Part shown: piece by piece, positions 1 through 8,461 of the stretch
How positions within the stretch are numbered: position 1 is the first letter of the stretch
How the letters are laid out: each line of letters starts with the position of its first letter
NCBI GenBank assembly: GCA_903939665.1
Contig: CAJAHZ010000062.1
Coordinates: 1-19,528 of the forward strand
Origin: an uncultured Pseudomonadota bacterium
GTDB taxonomy: Bacteria; Pseudomonadota; Gammaproteobacteria; Burkholderiales; Rhodocyclaceae
Direction: 5' to 3'
Length of the DNA: 19,528 nucleotides
Made by a program: the position numbers and the translations under genes
Notes under the pieces: generated by a model
Seen by the model: the letters and a program-made list of their open reading frames with translations, nothing else
Told to the model about the DNA's origin: nothing
Database searches by the model: none

Positions 1-112
1 GACCGCCGGCTTGCTTGCCACCGGCATTGTGTTCATCGGCTTTTGTCCGGCGCCCCTGTCCGGGCTGCTGGCAGCTTCGGTCGCGCAGCTGGCGCGTCAG
101 TTCGGAGGCTGA
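1..112 (+). CDS. 3' end of a membrane protein, probably an antiporter-like (DabB/NuoL/N-type) subunit
   Basis: Only the last 36 codons are in the window; the frame starts at base 2 and ends with TGA at 110-112. The visible tail starts TAGLLATGIVFIGFC, a glycine- and leucine-rich helix followed by a short polar end, which is how many PF00361 proton-translocating subunits end. The stop lies one base before the dabA ATG, and the dabA ribosome-binding site (GGAGG, 104-108) lies inside this gene, so the two genes are translationally coupled. In known DAB operons the gene directly upstream of dabA is the membrane partner dabB, which fits. The family cannot be proved from 36 residues, so this call rests mostly on context. 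Confidence 0.55.
   Translation, partial: TAGLLATGIVFIGFCPAPLSGLLAASVAQLARQFGG
104..108 (+). promoter_or_regulatory. Ribosome-binding site of dabA
   Basis: GGAGG lies five bases before the ATG at 114. It decides the dabA start: the open frame extends back to base 15, but those extra 33 codons have no such site and overlap the end of the upstream gene. Confidence 0.8.
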
Positions 113-113
113 T

Positions 114-3100
114 ATGAATTCCGCTCAGCAGCCGGTCGCGCCTGAATCCGTCGATGTCGCCATTGCGGCCCGGCTGCAGGCTTGCCTGCAGCGCCTCGAA
201 CATGTGTTGCCGGCGCAGGCGCCGCTGCGCGATTTCGTTCATCACAACACGCTGCATGGATTTCAACACCTGCCTTTCGAGAAGGCGCTTGCCGAGGCCG
301 GACGGCTGATCGGTGCAACGCCATGGCTTGCCGAAGCGCGCTGCCGGGAGTTGTTCAAGCAGGGGCGGGTGGACGCGGGCGATCTGGACGCCGCGTTGTG
401 CCAGTTGCCGGAAGCCGACGGAGCGCGTGTACTGGCCTCGTACGGCACGCGGCAGATTTGTCGGCGCGATGTTCTGCTTGCCGCATTGCGCTATCCGCTC
501 GGCGACATCACGCCTGTCGGTTTGCGTTGGCAGATCGAGGAGCACGCGGTGTTTGACCGCTTGCCGGCGGATGTCGAGGCGGGCGCGCGACAGCGCCTTC
601 TGGCGAGTGCCGCGCGCAGCGGGTTTGACCATGAGGCTGCCGCGGTCGCCGACCTGTGGGCCGCAGCGCGCGAAGTGCTGGCGCCTGCCGGACACGAAGC
701 GACGCCGAACGAGGCGATGACGCATTTGTTCGATGATTTCTGGGCCGAGGAGCAGCGTGTCGTTCCGCCCTGGGAGAAGACGGCGGCAAAGTCGTGGCAG
801 GCCATGGTTGCCCGTCTCGGCGCGGACTGGACATTGAGCGCCCTGCTCGCGCAGCTGACCGGTGAAGACGTGCGTCAGTCATTGCGACCAACGCTGGTTC
901 GTCATCTGGCAGCGCACCTCGATCAGGGGCTGGCCGCCTGGCACAACCCGGCACGGGCGCAGGGTTTTTTTGCCGCCTGGCGGCTCAGTGCCGGCCTGGA
1001 CATGAGCTGGGGGCTTGACGATCTGCCCAGCGCACGGCGCGCGATCGATCAGTTGCCGGACGACCCGCTGCAGGTGATTGCCGAGGAGCTGGGGCGCCTC
1101 GGGCCGGATGAGGCGCACTGGTGCGGCTATCTGGAGCGTCTGGCGCTGGAGTTGCCGGGCTGGTCGGGAATGTTCCTGCGCCGCCATCTGCAGGGCGGCA
1201 CCGGGCAGCGCGGCGAAGCGCCGGTCTCGATGCTCGACTATCTGGCGGTGCGACTGGTTCTCGAACGCCTGTATGCAGAAAGCCTCGTCAGCCGCATCTG
1301 GAAACTGCCGCTGTTGCTCTCGGAGCTCGGCGACTACTTTCTTTGCCATCCGGCCGAGCTTTGGGTGCGCCACAGCTGCGGCGAGGGCGGTTTGCCGGAA
1401 GAGCTGCAGGACGTCGTCGGGCCCTGCATGAGCGTGCCGGTCGATGAGGACACGGAGCAATGGCAACATTTTGCGCAGCGCCTGGCCCGCTGGCAGGCGA
1501 CGCGTCAGGGCGAGGCAGCGGCGAGTGGCCTGCCGGCCTGGCCGTTGTTCCGGCTGGCGCAGCATCTGGGTCTTTGTGGCGGCGATCTGCGCGAGATCGG
1601 CGTCGCCGGCGGCAAGGCGCTGTTGCAGTGCCTTGCCGCGTTTGATGCCGATCAGCGTGGCTACGCCTGGCTGCTGGCGTACGAACATCATTACCGGCAG
1701 CAGATTTTTGCGGCGCTGGTGGCCAATCACAACCGTTCGCGCGGCGCGGCGCGCATTTGTTCAGCACAGATGGTGTTCTGCATGGACGATCGCGAGGAAG
1801 GGGCGCGTCGGCACATGGAAGAATTCAATCCGGCGATCGAGACCTTCGGCGCAGCCGGCTTTTTTGGCCTGCCAATGCATTGGCAGGGGCTGGACGATGC
1901 GCTGCCGAGCGCGCTGTGCCCGATTGTTGTGCGGCCACAGAACGCCCTGTTTGAGCAAGTTGCCCCGGGTAGCGAAGCCGCGCAAGCCGTTCACCAGCGG
2001 CGGCGTGGCTGGCGGCTGGCCTGGCGTGAGCGCCTGCATCAGGGGAGTCGGCGCGGTGTATTGCAGTCGCCGCTGCTGACCACGGTCGCCGCCCCTTTCG
2101 CGCTGCTTGGCTTGCTGCTTCGCACGCTGGCGCCGGCGCGTTGGGCGAGCGCCCTGGGGCGCCTGATCGATGCTTTCGATCGACCGGTGCGCGGCGCCCT
2201 GTCGCTCACTGCCGAGCCGGCGGAAGCCGCCAGAACGGCCAGCGCCGATGCGCCACGGGTCGGTTTTGCTGAGTCCGAGCAGGTCGAGCGGGTGAGCGGC
2301 TTTCTGCGCAGCATCGGGCTCACCGCCGGCTTTGCGCCGCTGGTCGTCATCATGGGGCACGGCTCGGACAGTCGCAATAATCCGCATCTGGCCGCCTACG
2401 ATTGCGGCGCCTGCTCGGGTCGCCATGGCGGGGCCAACGCCCGTGTTTTCGCCGCGCTGGCCAACCGGCCCGAAGTGCGCACGCAGCTTGCCGCGCGGGG
2501 TATCGCCATCCCGGCGACAACGTGGTTTGTCGGCGCCGAGCACAACACCTGCGACGAGTCGGTCGCCTGGTACGATCTCGAAGCGGTCCCCGAAGCGCAC
2601 CGGCAGCCGCTTGCCGAGTTGCGCCGCGACACCGCCGAGGCCTTGCGCCTGTATGCCGTTGAACGCTGCCGCCGCTTCGCTTCGGCGCCCCGCAATCCTT
2701 CGCCAAGGCGCGGCCTGCAGCATCTGGCCGATCGCCGCTACGACATCGCCGAGCCGCGCCCTGAACTTGGTCATGCAACGATCGCTGCTGCCTTTATCGG
2801 TCGCCGCGCCATGAGCCGGGGCGTCTTTTTCGACCGGCGCACTTTCCTCATTTCCTACGATCCGGCGCAGGATGCCGATGGGCGGATTCTCGAGGCGACC
2901 CTGCTCACGGCGGGGCCGGTCGGGGCGGGCATCAGTCTTGAATATTATTTCTCGACCGTCGATAACGAAGGCTTCGGTTGCGGCACCAAGGTCATGCACA
3001 ATCTCGCCGGTTTGTTTGCTGTCATGGAAGGCGCCAATTCCGATCTGCGCACCGGCCTGCCGCAACAGATGATCGAGATCCACGAGGCCATGCGTTTGCT

Positions 3101-3383
3101 CGTCGTGGTCGAGCAGACGACCGAGCTGCTCGGCGCGATCTATCACCGCCAGCCGGCGCTGCAGGAATTGATCGGCAACGGCTGGGTCGTTCTGGCCGCC
3201 AAGCACCCGCAGAGCGCTGAAATTCAGCTGTTCGATCCGGTGCGGGGCTGGCAGCCCTGGCGTGCCGATGCAAACCAGCCTTTGCCGATGCCGGAAGTCG
3301 AGCGTTCGCTTGACTGGTTCCTCGGGCACAGCGATCCGCTGCCCCCGGCGCTTTTGCGGCGTCCGCTGGCGGTGGCGATATGA
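114..3383 (+). CDS. dabA: DabA, DUF2309 zinc-dependent inorganic carbon transporter subunit
   Basis: This 1089-residue protein belongs to the DUF2309/UPF0753 family, whose characterised member DabA works with a membrane partner (DabB) to convert CO2 to bicarbonate in the cytoplasm, driven by the cation gradient. The family's beta-carbonic-anhydrase-like zinc site is complete. CMDDRE supplies C556 and D558, with R560 behind them. GHGSDSRNNP supplies H749, and DCGAC supplies C764 exactly 15 residues later, the spacing seen in characterised DabA. The family hallmark HNTLHGFQHLPFE is present near residue 43. At about 1090 residues it is at the long end of the family. Its TGA overlaps the next gene's ATG (ATGA). 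DabA is expected to be a cytoplasmic protein bound to the inner face of the membrane. I see no frameshift or missing catalytic residue. Transport itself is inferred from the family. Confidence 0.9.
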   Translation: MNSAQQPVAPESVDVAIAARLQACLQRLEHVLPAQAPLRDFVHHNTLHGFQHLPFEKALAEAGRLIGATPWLAEARCRELFKQGRVDAGDLDAALCQLPEADGARVLASYGTRQICRRDVLLAALRYPLGDITPVGLRWQIEEHAVFDRLPADVEAGARQRLLASAARSGFDHEAAAVADLWAAAREVLAPAGHEATPNEAMTHLFDDFWAEEQRVVPPWEKTAAKSWQAMVARLGADWTLSALLAQLTGEDVRQSLRPTLVRHLAAHLDQGLAAWHNPARAQGFFAAWRLSAGLDMSWGLDDLPSARRAIDQLPDDPLQVIAEELGRLGPDEAHWCGYLERLALELPGWSGMFLRRHLQGGTGQRGEAPVSMLDYLAVRLVLERLYAESLVSRIWKLPLLLSELGDYFLCHPAELWVRHSCGEGGLPEELQDVVGPCMSVPVDEDTEQWQHFAQRLARWQATRQGEAAASGLPAWPLFRLAQHLGLCGGDLREIGVAGGKALLQCLAAFDADQRGYAWLLAYEHHYRQQIFAALVANHNRSRGAARICSAQMVFCMDDREEGARRHMEEFNPAIETFGAAGFFGLPMHWQGLDDALPSALCPIVVRPQNALFEQVAPGSEAAQAVHQRRRGWRLAWRERLHQGSRRGVLQSPLLTTVAAPFALLGLLLRTLAPARWASALGRLIDAFDRPVRGALSLTAEPAEAARTASADAPRVGFAESEQVERVSGFLRSIGLTAGFAPLVVIMGHGSDSRNNPHLAAYDCGACSGRHGGANARVFAALANRPEVRTQLAARGIAIPATTWFVGAEHNTCDESVAWYDLEAVPEAHRQPLAELRRDTAEALRLYAVERCRRFASAPRNPSPRRGLQHLADRRYDIAEPRPELGHATIAAAFIGRRAMSRGVFFDRRTFLISYDPAQDADGRILEATLLTAGPVGAGISLEYYFSTVDNEGFGCGTKVMHNLAGLFAVMEGANSDLRTGLPQQMIEIHEAMRLLVVVEQTTELLGAIYHRQPALQELIGNGWVVLAAKHPQSAEIQLFDPVRGWQPWRADANQPLPMPEVERSLDWFLGHSDPLPPALLRRPLAVAI

Positions 3384-4933
3384 GCAGCGCCGGCTGTCTG
3401 CTTGCCGCATTGGCGGCAACTTTCAAACTGGTCTGGTTGCTGCCCGTGCTTCCCTTGCTGGCGGCTGCGGCGATTGCTCTGCATTCACTGGTCAATCGAC
3501 GGACGGCGGATGCGCAGGAGCCGCTGGTTGCGGGGCTGGCCTCGGGCGCCGCGCTTGGCGTGCTGCTGCTGTTGCTGACTTTTGATCTGGCGGCGCTCGG
3601 CAATGCACCGCCTGGTTATCTGGTCGTCGGTGAGTGGATGGCGCTGGAAACCGTGCCGGTTCGCCTGTCGTTCATCCTTGACAAGCTCAGCTTGCCGGTT
3701 GCCACGCTGGTTGCGTTCATTGCCTGGCTCGTCCTGCGTTTTTCCTGCACCTATCTGCACCGTGAGCCGGGCTTCCGGCGCTATTTTTTCGCCATGAGCC
3801 TGTTTTTCGCCGGCATGCTGCTGATCGTGCTGGCCGGCAACGTGGTGCTGACTTTTGTTGGCTGGGAACTGTGCGGTTTGAGTTCATGGATGCTGATCGG
3901 CTATGCATGGCATCGACCGCAAGCGACGGCCAACGCGCTATTCGCTTTCCTGACCAACCGCGTTGGCGATGCCGGTTTCCTGCTGGGCATCGGCCTCGCG
4001 GTGTGGCTGGTCGGAACAACGGAGTGGCCGGGGCTGGCTGGAGATGGCAGTCTGCCGACGGTGACGGTGCGCCTGCTGGCATTTGGTTTTGTGGTCGCGG
4101 CGCTGGCCAAATCGGCGCAACTGCCTTTTTCGCCGTGGATCGCGCGGGCCCTGGAGGGGCCGACGCCATCGTCAGCGGTTTTTTACGGCTCCCTGATGGT
4201 GCATGCCGGCGTCTATCTGTTGCTCCGTCTGGAGCCCTTGCTCGTGCAGGTGCCGGATGTCATGGCCCTGATTATGCTGGTCGGCCTGGCGACCGCGCTC
4301 TACGGCTATCTGTGCGCGCTGGTGCAAAGCGACGTCAAGTCGGCGCTGATCTTTTCCACGCTGACGCAGGTCGGCTTGATGTTCCTTGCCTGCGGGCTGG
4401 GTTTCTTTGGCTTGGCGGCCTGGCACCTTGCGCTGCATGCGGCGTGGCGCGCTTACCAGTTTCTGCTGGCGCCGTCCTACATGCATCTGGTTGCCGGGGC
4501 GGCGCGCCCCGTGCCGCGTTGGCTGGCCGCGCGTCCCTGGCTATACACCGCAGCCGTGCAGGGGTTCTGGATCGAGCCGCTGGCGCGCAGCCTGCTCGCC
4601 CGACCGACGGTGGCGCTCGGACGGGACATGCGCTCGCTTGATGAGCGGGTCATCGACCGGTTGGTTGGCGTGCCGCGCGAGGATCAGGCGGATGATGTGC
4701 GCGAGGTTTCTGCCGACGAATTGATTCGCGGCCATGGCGTGGCCGGGCGGGTCTTGTTCCAGGTCGCTGATCGACTGCTGCGTCTGGAAGCGCGCCTCCT
4801 GCTCAGCGGCAGCGGCGCGCTGCAACAGCACTTGCGACATGCCGGGAAATACATGGAGGCGCTGGAGCTGATGCTTGAGCAGCCGCGTTATCTGATGCTG
4901 ATGGTGATGGCAACTTTTGTGGTGATCCTGTGA
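3380..4933 (+). CDS. NuoL/DabB-like antiporter subunit, first after dabA
   Basis: This 517-residue, many-helix membrane protein belongs to the proton-translocating NADH dehydrogenase subunit family (PF00361) and is closest in pattern to NuoL. GWELCGLSSWMLIGY carries the TM5 glutamate (E163). NRVGDAGFLLG follows, then ALAKSAQLPFSPW with the TM7 lysine (K244), and EGPTPSSAVFYGSLMVHAGVYLL. The TM12 signature that reads HAFFK in NuoL is HAAWR here, so its lysine is replaced by arginine. After about residue 390 the protein is mostly hydrophilic, and a single hydrophobic segment closes it; there is no NuoL-type long lateral helix tail. The start overlaps the dabA stop by 4 bases, so the two are translationally coupled. 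It could be the DabB partner or an additional subunit. Cation conduction is inferred from the family. Confidence 0.82.
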   Translation: MSSAGCLLAALAATFKLVWLLPVLPLLAAAAIALHSLVNRRTADAQEPLVAGLASGAALGVLLLLLTFDLAALGNAPPGYLVVGEWMALETVPVRLSFILDKLSLPVATLVAFIAWLVLRFSCTYLHREPGFRRYFFAMSLFFAGMLLIVLAGNVVLTFVGWELCGLSSWMLIGYAWHRPQATANALFAFLTNRVGDAGFLLGIGLAVWLVGTTEWPGLAGDGSLPTVTVRLLAFGFVVAALAKSAQLPFSPWIARALEGPTPSSAVFYGSLMVHAGVYLLLRLEPLLVQVPDVMALIMLVGLATALYGYLCALVQSDVKSALIFSTLTQVGLMFLACGLGFFGLAAWHLALHAAWRAYQFLLAPSYMHLVAGAARPVPRWLAARPWLYTAAVQGFWIEPLARSLLARPTVALGRDMRSLDERVIDRLVGVPREDQADDVREVSADELIRGHGVAGRVLFQVADRLLRLEARLLLSGSGALQQHLRHAGKYMEALELMLEQPRYLMLMVMATFVVIL

Positions 4934-6432
4934 TCAGCGAACTGCCCTGGAGCGCGCACGCCAACTATCCGTTGCTGGCAACGCTGCAGTGGCTGCCGCT
5001 GATCGGCGCGGGTCTGCTGATGCTCATGCGCGACGCGCAACTCGGCGTCTTTTTCGGCCGGCTGTTTGCGGTGGTCGAACTGGGCGTGGCGATTGATCTT
5101 TACCGCCGGCTCGATGCCTCGGTCCACCTGATGCAGTTTGCCGAGCGTGTGGACGCGCTGGCCTATCATGCGGCGGCGGACGGCATCACGGTGCTGTTCG
5201 TTTTGCTCACCGCTTTGCTCGGGTTGTTGCTGACCTTCTACGGCATGGCCCGCGAACAGATGTCGCCGGCTCGCCTGATCGCCGTCCTGCTGACCGTCGA
5301 ATCGTCGCTGATGGTTATGCTGACAACGATGAATCTGCTGTGGTTCGCCGGCGCGGCGGCAGTCCAGCTGGCGCTTGTCGGCTACCTGCTCTGGCGTTGG
5401 GCGTCGGCTGAAGAGGAGAGCAATGCGCTGTCGCGGTTCTTGCAGTATCAGGGCTTTGGCTGGTGCCTGTTCGTTGCCGGTGCCGTGGTGCTCGGCTGGA
5501 GCCATGCCGATGCCACCGGCGGGCGCTGGAGTTTTGATTTCTTCGATTTGTTGCAGACGCCGCCGCTCGGCAAGTTTCAGTCAGCGGCCTTCTTTCTGCT
5601 GTTTTATGGCTTGGCCATTCGCACGCCGCTCTTCCCCCTGCACGGCTGGCTGCCCAATACCGCAAGGCATGGGCTGATCGCGGTCGGGCCGGTCTTGCTG
5701 CTTGGCGTCAAGGTCGGTATTTATGGCATGGCACGCTTCGTCCTGCCGCTTACCGCCGAGGCCGTGATGGTCTGGCAACCCTACGTCGTCTCGTTCGCCA
5801 TGGTCGGCGTGTTCTACGCGGCGATTCTGGCCTTGCTGCAGGTCAATCTGCGCCGCCTGATGGCTTTTGCCGTAGTCAGTCACACCAGCCTGATTGTCAT
5901 CGGCCTATTCACCTTGCATCACTCCGGACTGCAAGGCGCTATCTTGCTGTCGGTCAATTTCGGGCTGGCCGTTACCGTGATGCTGCTGATGGTCGGCTAC
6001 GTTTACCGCCGCACGGGCACCACCGATCTGGCCCGGCTCGGCGGCCTGTTCGACCGCCTGCCTTTCATCGCCATTGCATTTTTGATCGGCGGTTTGTCCA
6101 TTCTCGGCATGCCGGGAACGCCGGGTTTCGATGCCGCGCATCTGATACTTGAAGCATCGATCGAAACCTTTGGCGCCTTGCCGACGGTGGCCACCGCGTT
6201 GGGCAACGTGGCGGCGGCCGGCTTTTTGTTGTGGGCTTTTCAGCGGGCGTTTCTGGCGCCGCCGCCCACGGATCAGCCCTTGCAGGCGATCGAACGCACG
6301 CAGCCGATGGAATATTTCATCGGCGGTATTTCACTCCTCGTCTTGCTGCTTGCCGGCTTCTTCCCCGAACCCTGGCTGCATCTGACCGACAGCGCGGCAA
6401 CGGCTCTCGGCGCGGTTTTCAAGCATGACTGA
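4930..6432 (+). CDS. NuoM/NuoN-like antiporter subunit with altered proton-channel residues
   Basis: This 500-residue polytopic membrane protein is of PF00361 type. It starts at GTG 4930, overlapping the preceding TGA by 4 bases (GTGA). The fold signature is clear: LAIRTPLFPLHGWLPN, LLLGVKVGIYGMARF with K261, and LARLGGLFDRLP near the end. The residues that normally carry protons have changed. Where NuoM has a TM5 glutamate (WEL), this protein reads VQLALVGYLL, so Q146 is in its place. The TM7 lysine is arginine (R231). The TM12 histidine region reads VNFGLAV. It may be a structural or partly disabled antiporter subunit, or use another ion path. The alignment across TM5 is by eye. Confidence 0.8.
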   Translation: MISELPWSAHANYPLLATLQWLPLIGAGLLMLMRDAQLGVFFGRLFAVVELGVAIDLYRRLDASVHLMQFAERVDALAYHAAADGITVLFVLLTALLGLLLTFYGMAREQMSPARLIAVLLTVESSLMVMLTTMNLLWFAGAAAVQLALVGYLLWRWASAEEESNALSRFLQYQGFGWCLFVAGAVVLGWSHADATGGRWSFDFFDLLQTPPLGKFQSAAFFLLFYGLAIRTPLFPLHGWLPNTARHGLIAVGPVLLLGVKVGIYGMARFVLPLTAEAVMVWQPYVVSFAMVGVFYAAILALLQVNLRRLMAFAVVSHTSLIVIGLFTLHHSGLQGAILLSVNFGLAVTVMLLMVGYVYRRTGTTDLARLGGLFDRLPFIAIAFLIGGLSILGMPGTPGFDAAHLILEASIETFGALPTVATALGNVAAAGFLLWAFQRAFLAPPPTDQPLQAIERTQPMEYFIGGISLLVLLLAGFFPEPWLHLTDSAATALGAVFKHD

Positions 6433-7909
6433 GCTATCCGGTCTGCCTCTGCTTAGCTGCCTGCTGGCGCTGCCGCTGCTTGGCGCGCTGGCTTGCTCCT
6501 TGCAACGCGACGCAGCATGGGCGCGCGGTTTGGCGCTCGGCGCAGCCTTGCTGACCTTGCTTTGCTCGCTGCTGGTCGTCGCGGCCTTTGACGGCACGCG
6601 GGGCGGGTTTCAGTTGCTCGACTCGGCGAACTGGATGCCGGGGCTCAATATCCGCTACTTGGTCGGCGTCGATGGCCTTTCCCTGCTTTTTCTGCCAGCC
6701 ACGGCCTTGCTTTTTTGTGCGACCGTGATCGCCGGGTGGCGTGGTGTTCGTTCGGCGCCGGGGCTTTACTTTGCGTTGTTGCTTTTCTTCGAGGCGGCAA
6801 CGCTCGGCGTATTTTGTGCGCTCGATTCGATCCTGTTTTTCTTCTGCTGGGAATTGACGCTGCTGCCGCTCTATTTTCTCGTCAGCCTGTGGGGCGTCGA
6901 TGGCTGGCGGCAAGCGGCTGCCGTGCGCTACTTTTTTGTCATGCTCGGTGGTGGCGTGCCCCTGCTCTTTGGCATCATCGTGCTGGTATTCAGCCACGCG
7001 GCCGGCGGCCCCCTGGCTTTTGATCTGCCGACGCTGCTGATCAATCCGGTGGACAGGGATGCGCAGATTCTGGTTTTTCTGCTATTGCTCGTCGGCTTTG
7101 GCGTCAAAGTGCCGCTGGTGCCCTTGCATACCTGGCTGCCGGCGATGGCAATGGGTGCGCCGGCTGCGGTGACCGCGCTGCTGGTCGGGCTGAAGCTGGG
7201 GGCATACGGCTTGATTCGCTTCGCCATTCCGCTCGCGCCGCAAGCCGCTCACGAATTGCACTGGCTGCTTGCCGGCTTCGGTACTGTGGCCATCCTCTAC
7301 GGGGCAGTTGCCGCGCTGGCGCAGAGCAACCTGCGCAGCATGCTGGCGTATCTGAGCGTGTCGCACGTTGGCCTGGTCGTTCTTGGCCTGGCTTCTTTTT
7401 CGGTGTCTGCGCTGCAGGGCGCTTTGCTGCAGTTGCTGAATTTCAGCGTTGCGGCAGGCAGCGGTTTCCTGATGCTGGCCTTCCTGCAGCGGCGGACGGG
7501 ATCGACCGATCTTGCACATCTGGGCGGCGTGGCGCGCAGCATGCCGCTGCTGAGCAGTTTTTTCCTGCTGTTCGGGCTGGCCGGGATGGGAATGCCCGGA
7601 ACGATCGGCTTCCCGGCAGAATTGCTGATTGTCGTTTCAGCGCTGCATACGCACACGGGCGCCGGGCTGGCCGCACTGTTTGGCGTGGTGCTGGGCGCCG
7701 GCGCTTTCCTGGCGCCTTTTCGGCGTGCCTTTTTTGGGCCGGCGACGAGTCCAGACGTGTTGGCTGCCGAGGATCTGCGAGCGCGCGAGTTGCTGCTGGC
7801 GCTGGTGCCGACGGTGCTGCTTTTGGTGTTCGGTTTTTATCCGGCGCCGCTACTGGAATTGCTGCGGCCGGCAGCCGAGGCGTGGGTGGCGGGGATGGGC
7901 GTTTTTTAG
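6425..7909 (+). CDS. NuoM-like antiporter subunit
   Basis: This 494-residue polytopic membrane protein is a typical NuoM relative. FFFCWELTLLPLYFLVSLWG carries the TM5 glutamate (E143). GFGVKVPLVPLHTWLP carries the TM7 lysine (K228), and LLVGLKLGAYGLIRF carries K257. These are the residues of a working proton half-channel in complex I. The TM12 histidine found in complex I NuoM is replaced in QLLNFSVAAGSGFLML. The ATG lies 8 bases inside the preceding gene, so the two are coupled. It is the last gene of the + strand operon and is followed by a hairpin with a T-tract. Of the three antiporter-like subunits after dabA, this one looks the most competent. Its membership of a DabA complex is inferred from the operon. 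Confidence 0.83.
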   Translation: MTELSGLPLLSCLLALPLLGALACSLQRDAAWARGLALGAALLTLLCSLLVVAAFDGTRGGFQLLDSANWMPGLNIRYLVGVDGLSLLFLPATALLFCATVIAGWRGVRSAPGLYFALLLFFEAATLGVFCALDSILFFFCWELTLLPLYFLVSLWGVDGWRQAAAVRYFFVMLGGGVPLLFGIIVLVFSHAAGGPLAFDLPTLLINPVDRDAQILVFLLLLVGFGVKVPLVPLHTWLPAMAMGAPAAVTALLVGLKLGAYGLIRFAIPLAPQAAHELHWLLAGFGTVAILYGAVAALAQSNLRSMLAYLSVSHVGLVVLGLASFSVSALQGALLQLLNFSVAAGSGFLMLAFLQRRTGSTDLAHLGGVARSMPLLSSFFLLFGLAGMGMPGTIGFPAELLIVVSALHTHTGAGLAALFGVVLGAGAFLAPFRRAFFGPATSPDVLAAEDLRARELLLALVPTVLLLVFGFYPAPLLELLRPAAEAWVAGMGVF

Positions 7910-7916
7910 TTTGCTG

Positions 7917-7951
7917 CGCCGGCGCGCGGCTTTTCAGCGCGGCGACTTTTT
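7917..7951 (+). terminator. Possible intrinsic terminator of the dab operon
   Basis: The left arm CGCCGGCGC (7917-7925) pairs with GCGCGGCG (7937-7944) through eight G-C pairs with one bulged G and an 11-base loop. It is followed by a five-T run at 7947-7951. The T-run side serves only + strand transcription. The element overlaps the 3' end of the convergent hyfI gene. Detected by eye, with no energy calculated. Confidence 0.45.
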
Positions 7952-8461
7952 CTGCCCATAGCGCACCGCAGTCAGAATCCCTTTAAGAATTTCGATCGGT
8001 TCCGGTGGGCAGCCAGGAATGGTGAGGTCAACCGGGATGACTTTGGCAACGCCGCCGAGGCAGGCGTAGCTTTCGCCAAAAATTCCGCCATCGCGGCCAC
8101 AGTCGCCGATGGCGACCACCAGCTTGGGGGCGGGCATGGCGTCGTAGGTGCGTTTGAGCGCCATGGCCATGTTGCGCGATACCGGCCCGGTGACCAGCAG
8201 CATGTCGGCATGACGCGGGCTGGCCACGAACTTGATGCCGAATCCTTCGAGGTTGTAGTAGGGGTTGTTGACGGCGTGTATTTCGAGTTCGCAGCCGTTG
8301 CAGGAGCCCGCGTCGACTTCGCGAATGGTTAAGGCCTGCCCGAGAATGTCGAGAATGTCCTGATGAATGCGCTGCGTCTCGCTCTGAAAATCGGGGTCAG
8401 CCTGTGGCGCTGGTTCAGTGCGGATGCCATTTCTGGCGATCTGTCGGAGTATTTTCCACAT
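7934..8461 (-). CDS. hyfI: HyfI/NuoB-like Fe-S small subunit of a hydrogenase-4-related complex
   Basis: This 175-residue homologue of NuoB/HycG/HyfI holds the [4Fe-4S] cluster next to the large subunit. SCNGCE gives C54 and C57, GDCG gives C121 and IPGCPPEP gives C151, so all four ligands of the proximal cluster are present. The spacing is of the hydrogenase/Ehr type; complex I has adjacent cysteines instead. I chose the ATG at 8461 because it shares one base with the hyfG stop (TGATG) and begins MWKILRQ, as small subunits often do; the frame can be extended upstream, but only inside hyfG. It is shorter than E. coli HyfI and lacks that protein's C-terminal extension. It is the last gene of its operon. 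Its redox partner is unknown, because no ferredoxin-like subunit is encoded nearby. Confidence 0.88.
   Translation of the reverse strand: MWKILRQIARNGIRTEPAPQADPDFQSETQRIHQDILDILGQALTIREVDAGSCNGCELEIHAVNNPYYNLEGFGIKFVASPRHADMLLVTGPVSRNMAMALKRTYDAMPAPKLVVAIGDCGRDGGIFGESYACLGGVAKVIPVDLTIPGCPPEPIEILKGILTAVRYGQKKSPR

Noticed and set aside
15..113. N-terminal extension of DabA by 33 codons
   Set aside because: It would overlap the upstream reading frame throughout, is rich in Arg, Cys and Ser unlike the rest, and lacks a ribosome-binding site. The ATG at 114 has GGAGG.
1761..3419. Long open frame (552 codons) on the minus strand opposite dabA, and another at 879-1730
   Set aside because: They lie wholly or almost wholly antisense to a gene with clear conserved motifs and have the basic, Arg/Gln-rich composition typical of shadow frames in GC-rich DNA. 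No domain is recognisable.
3380..7909. Part of the housekeeping complex I (nuo) operon
   Set aside because: The genes are coupled to dabA and no nuoA-K neighbours are seen. Their key residues partly differ from true NuoL/M/N.
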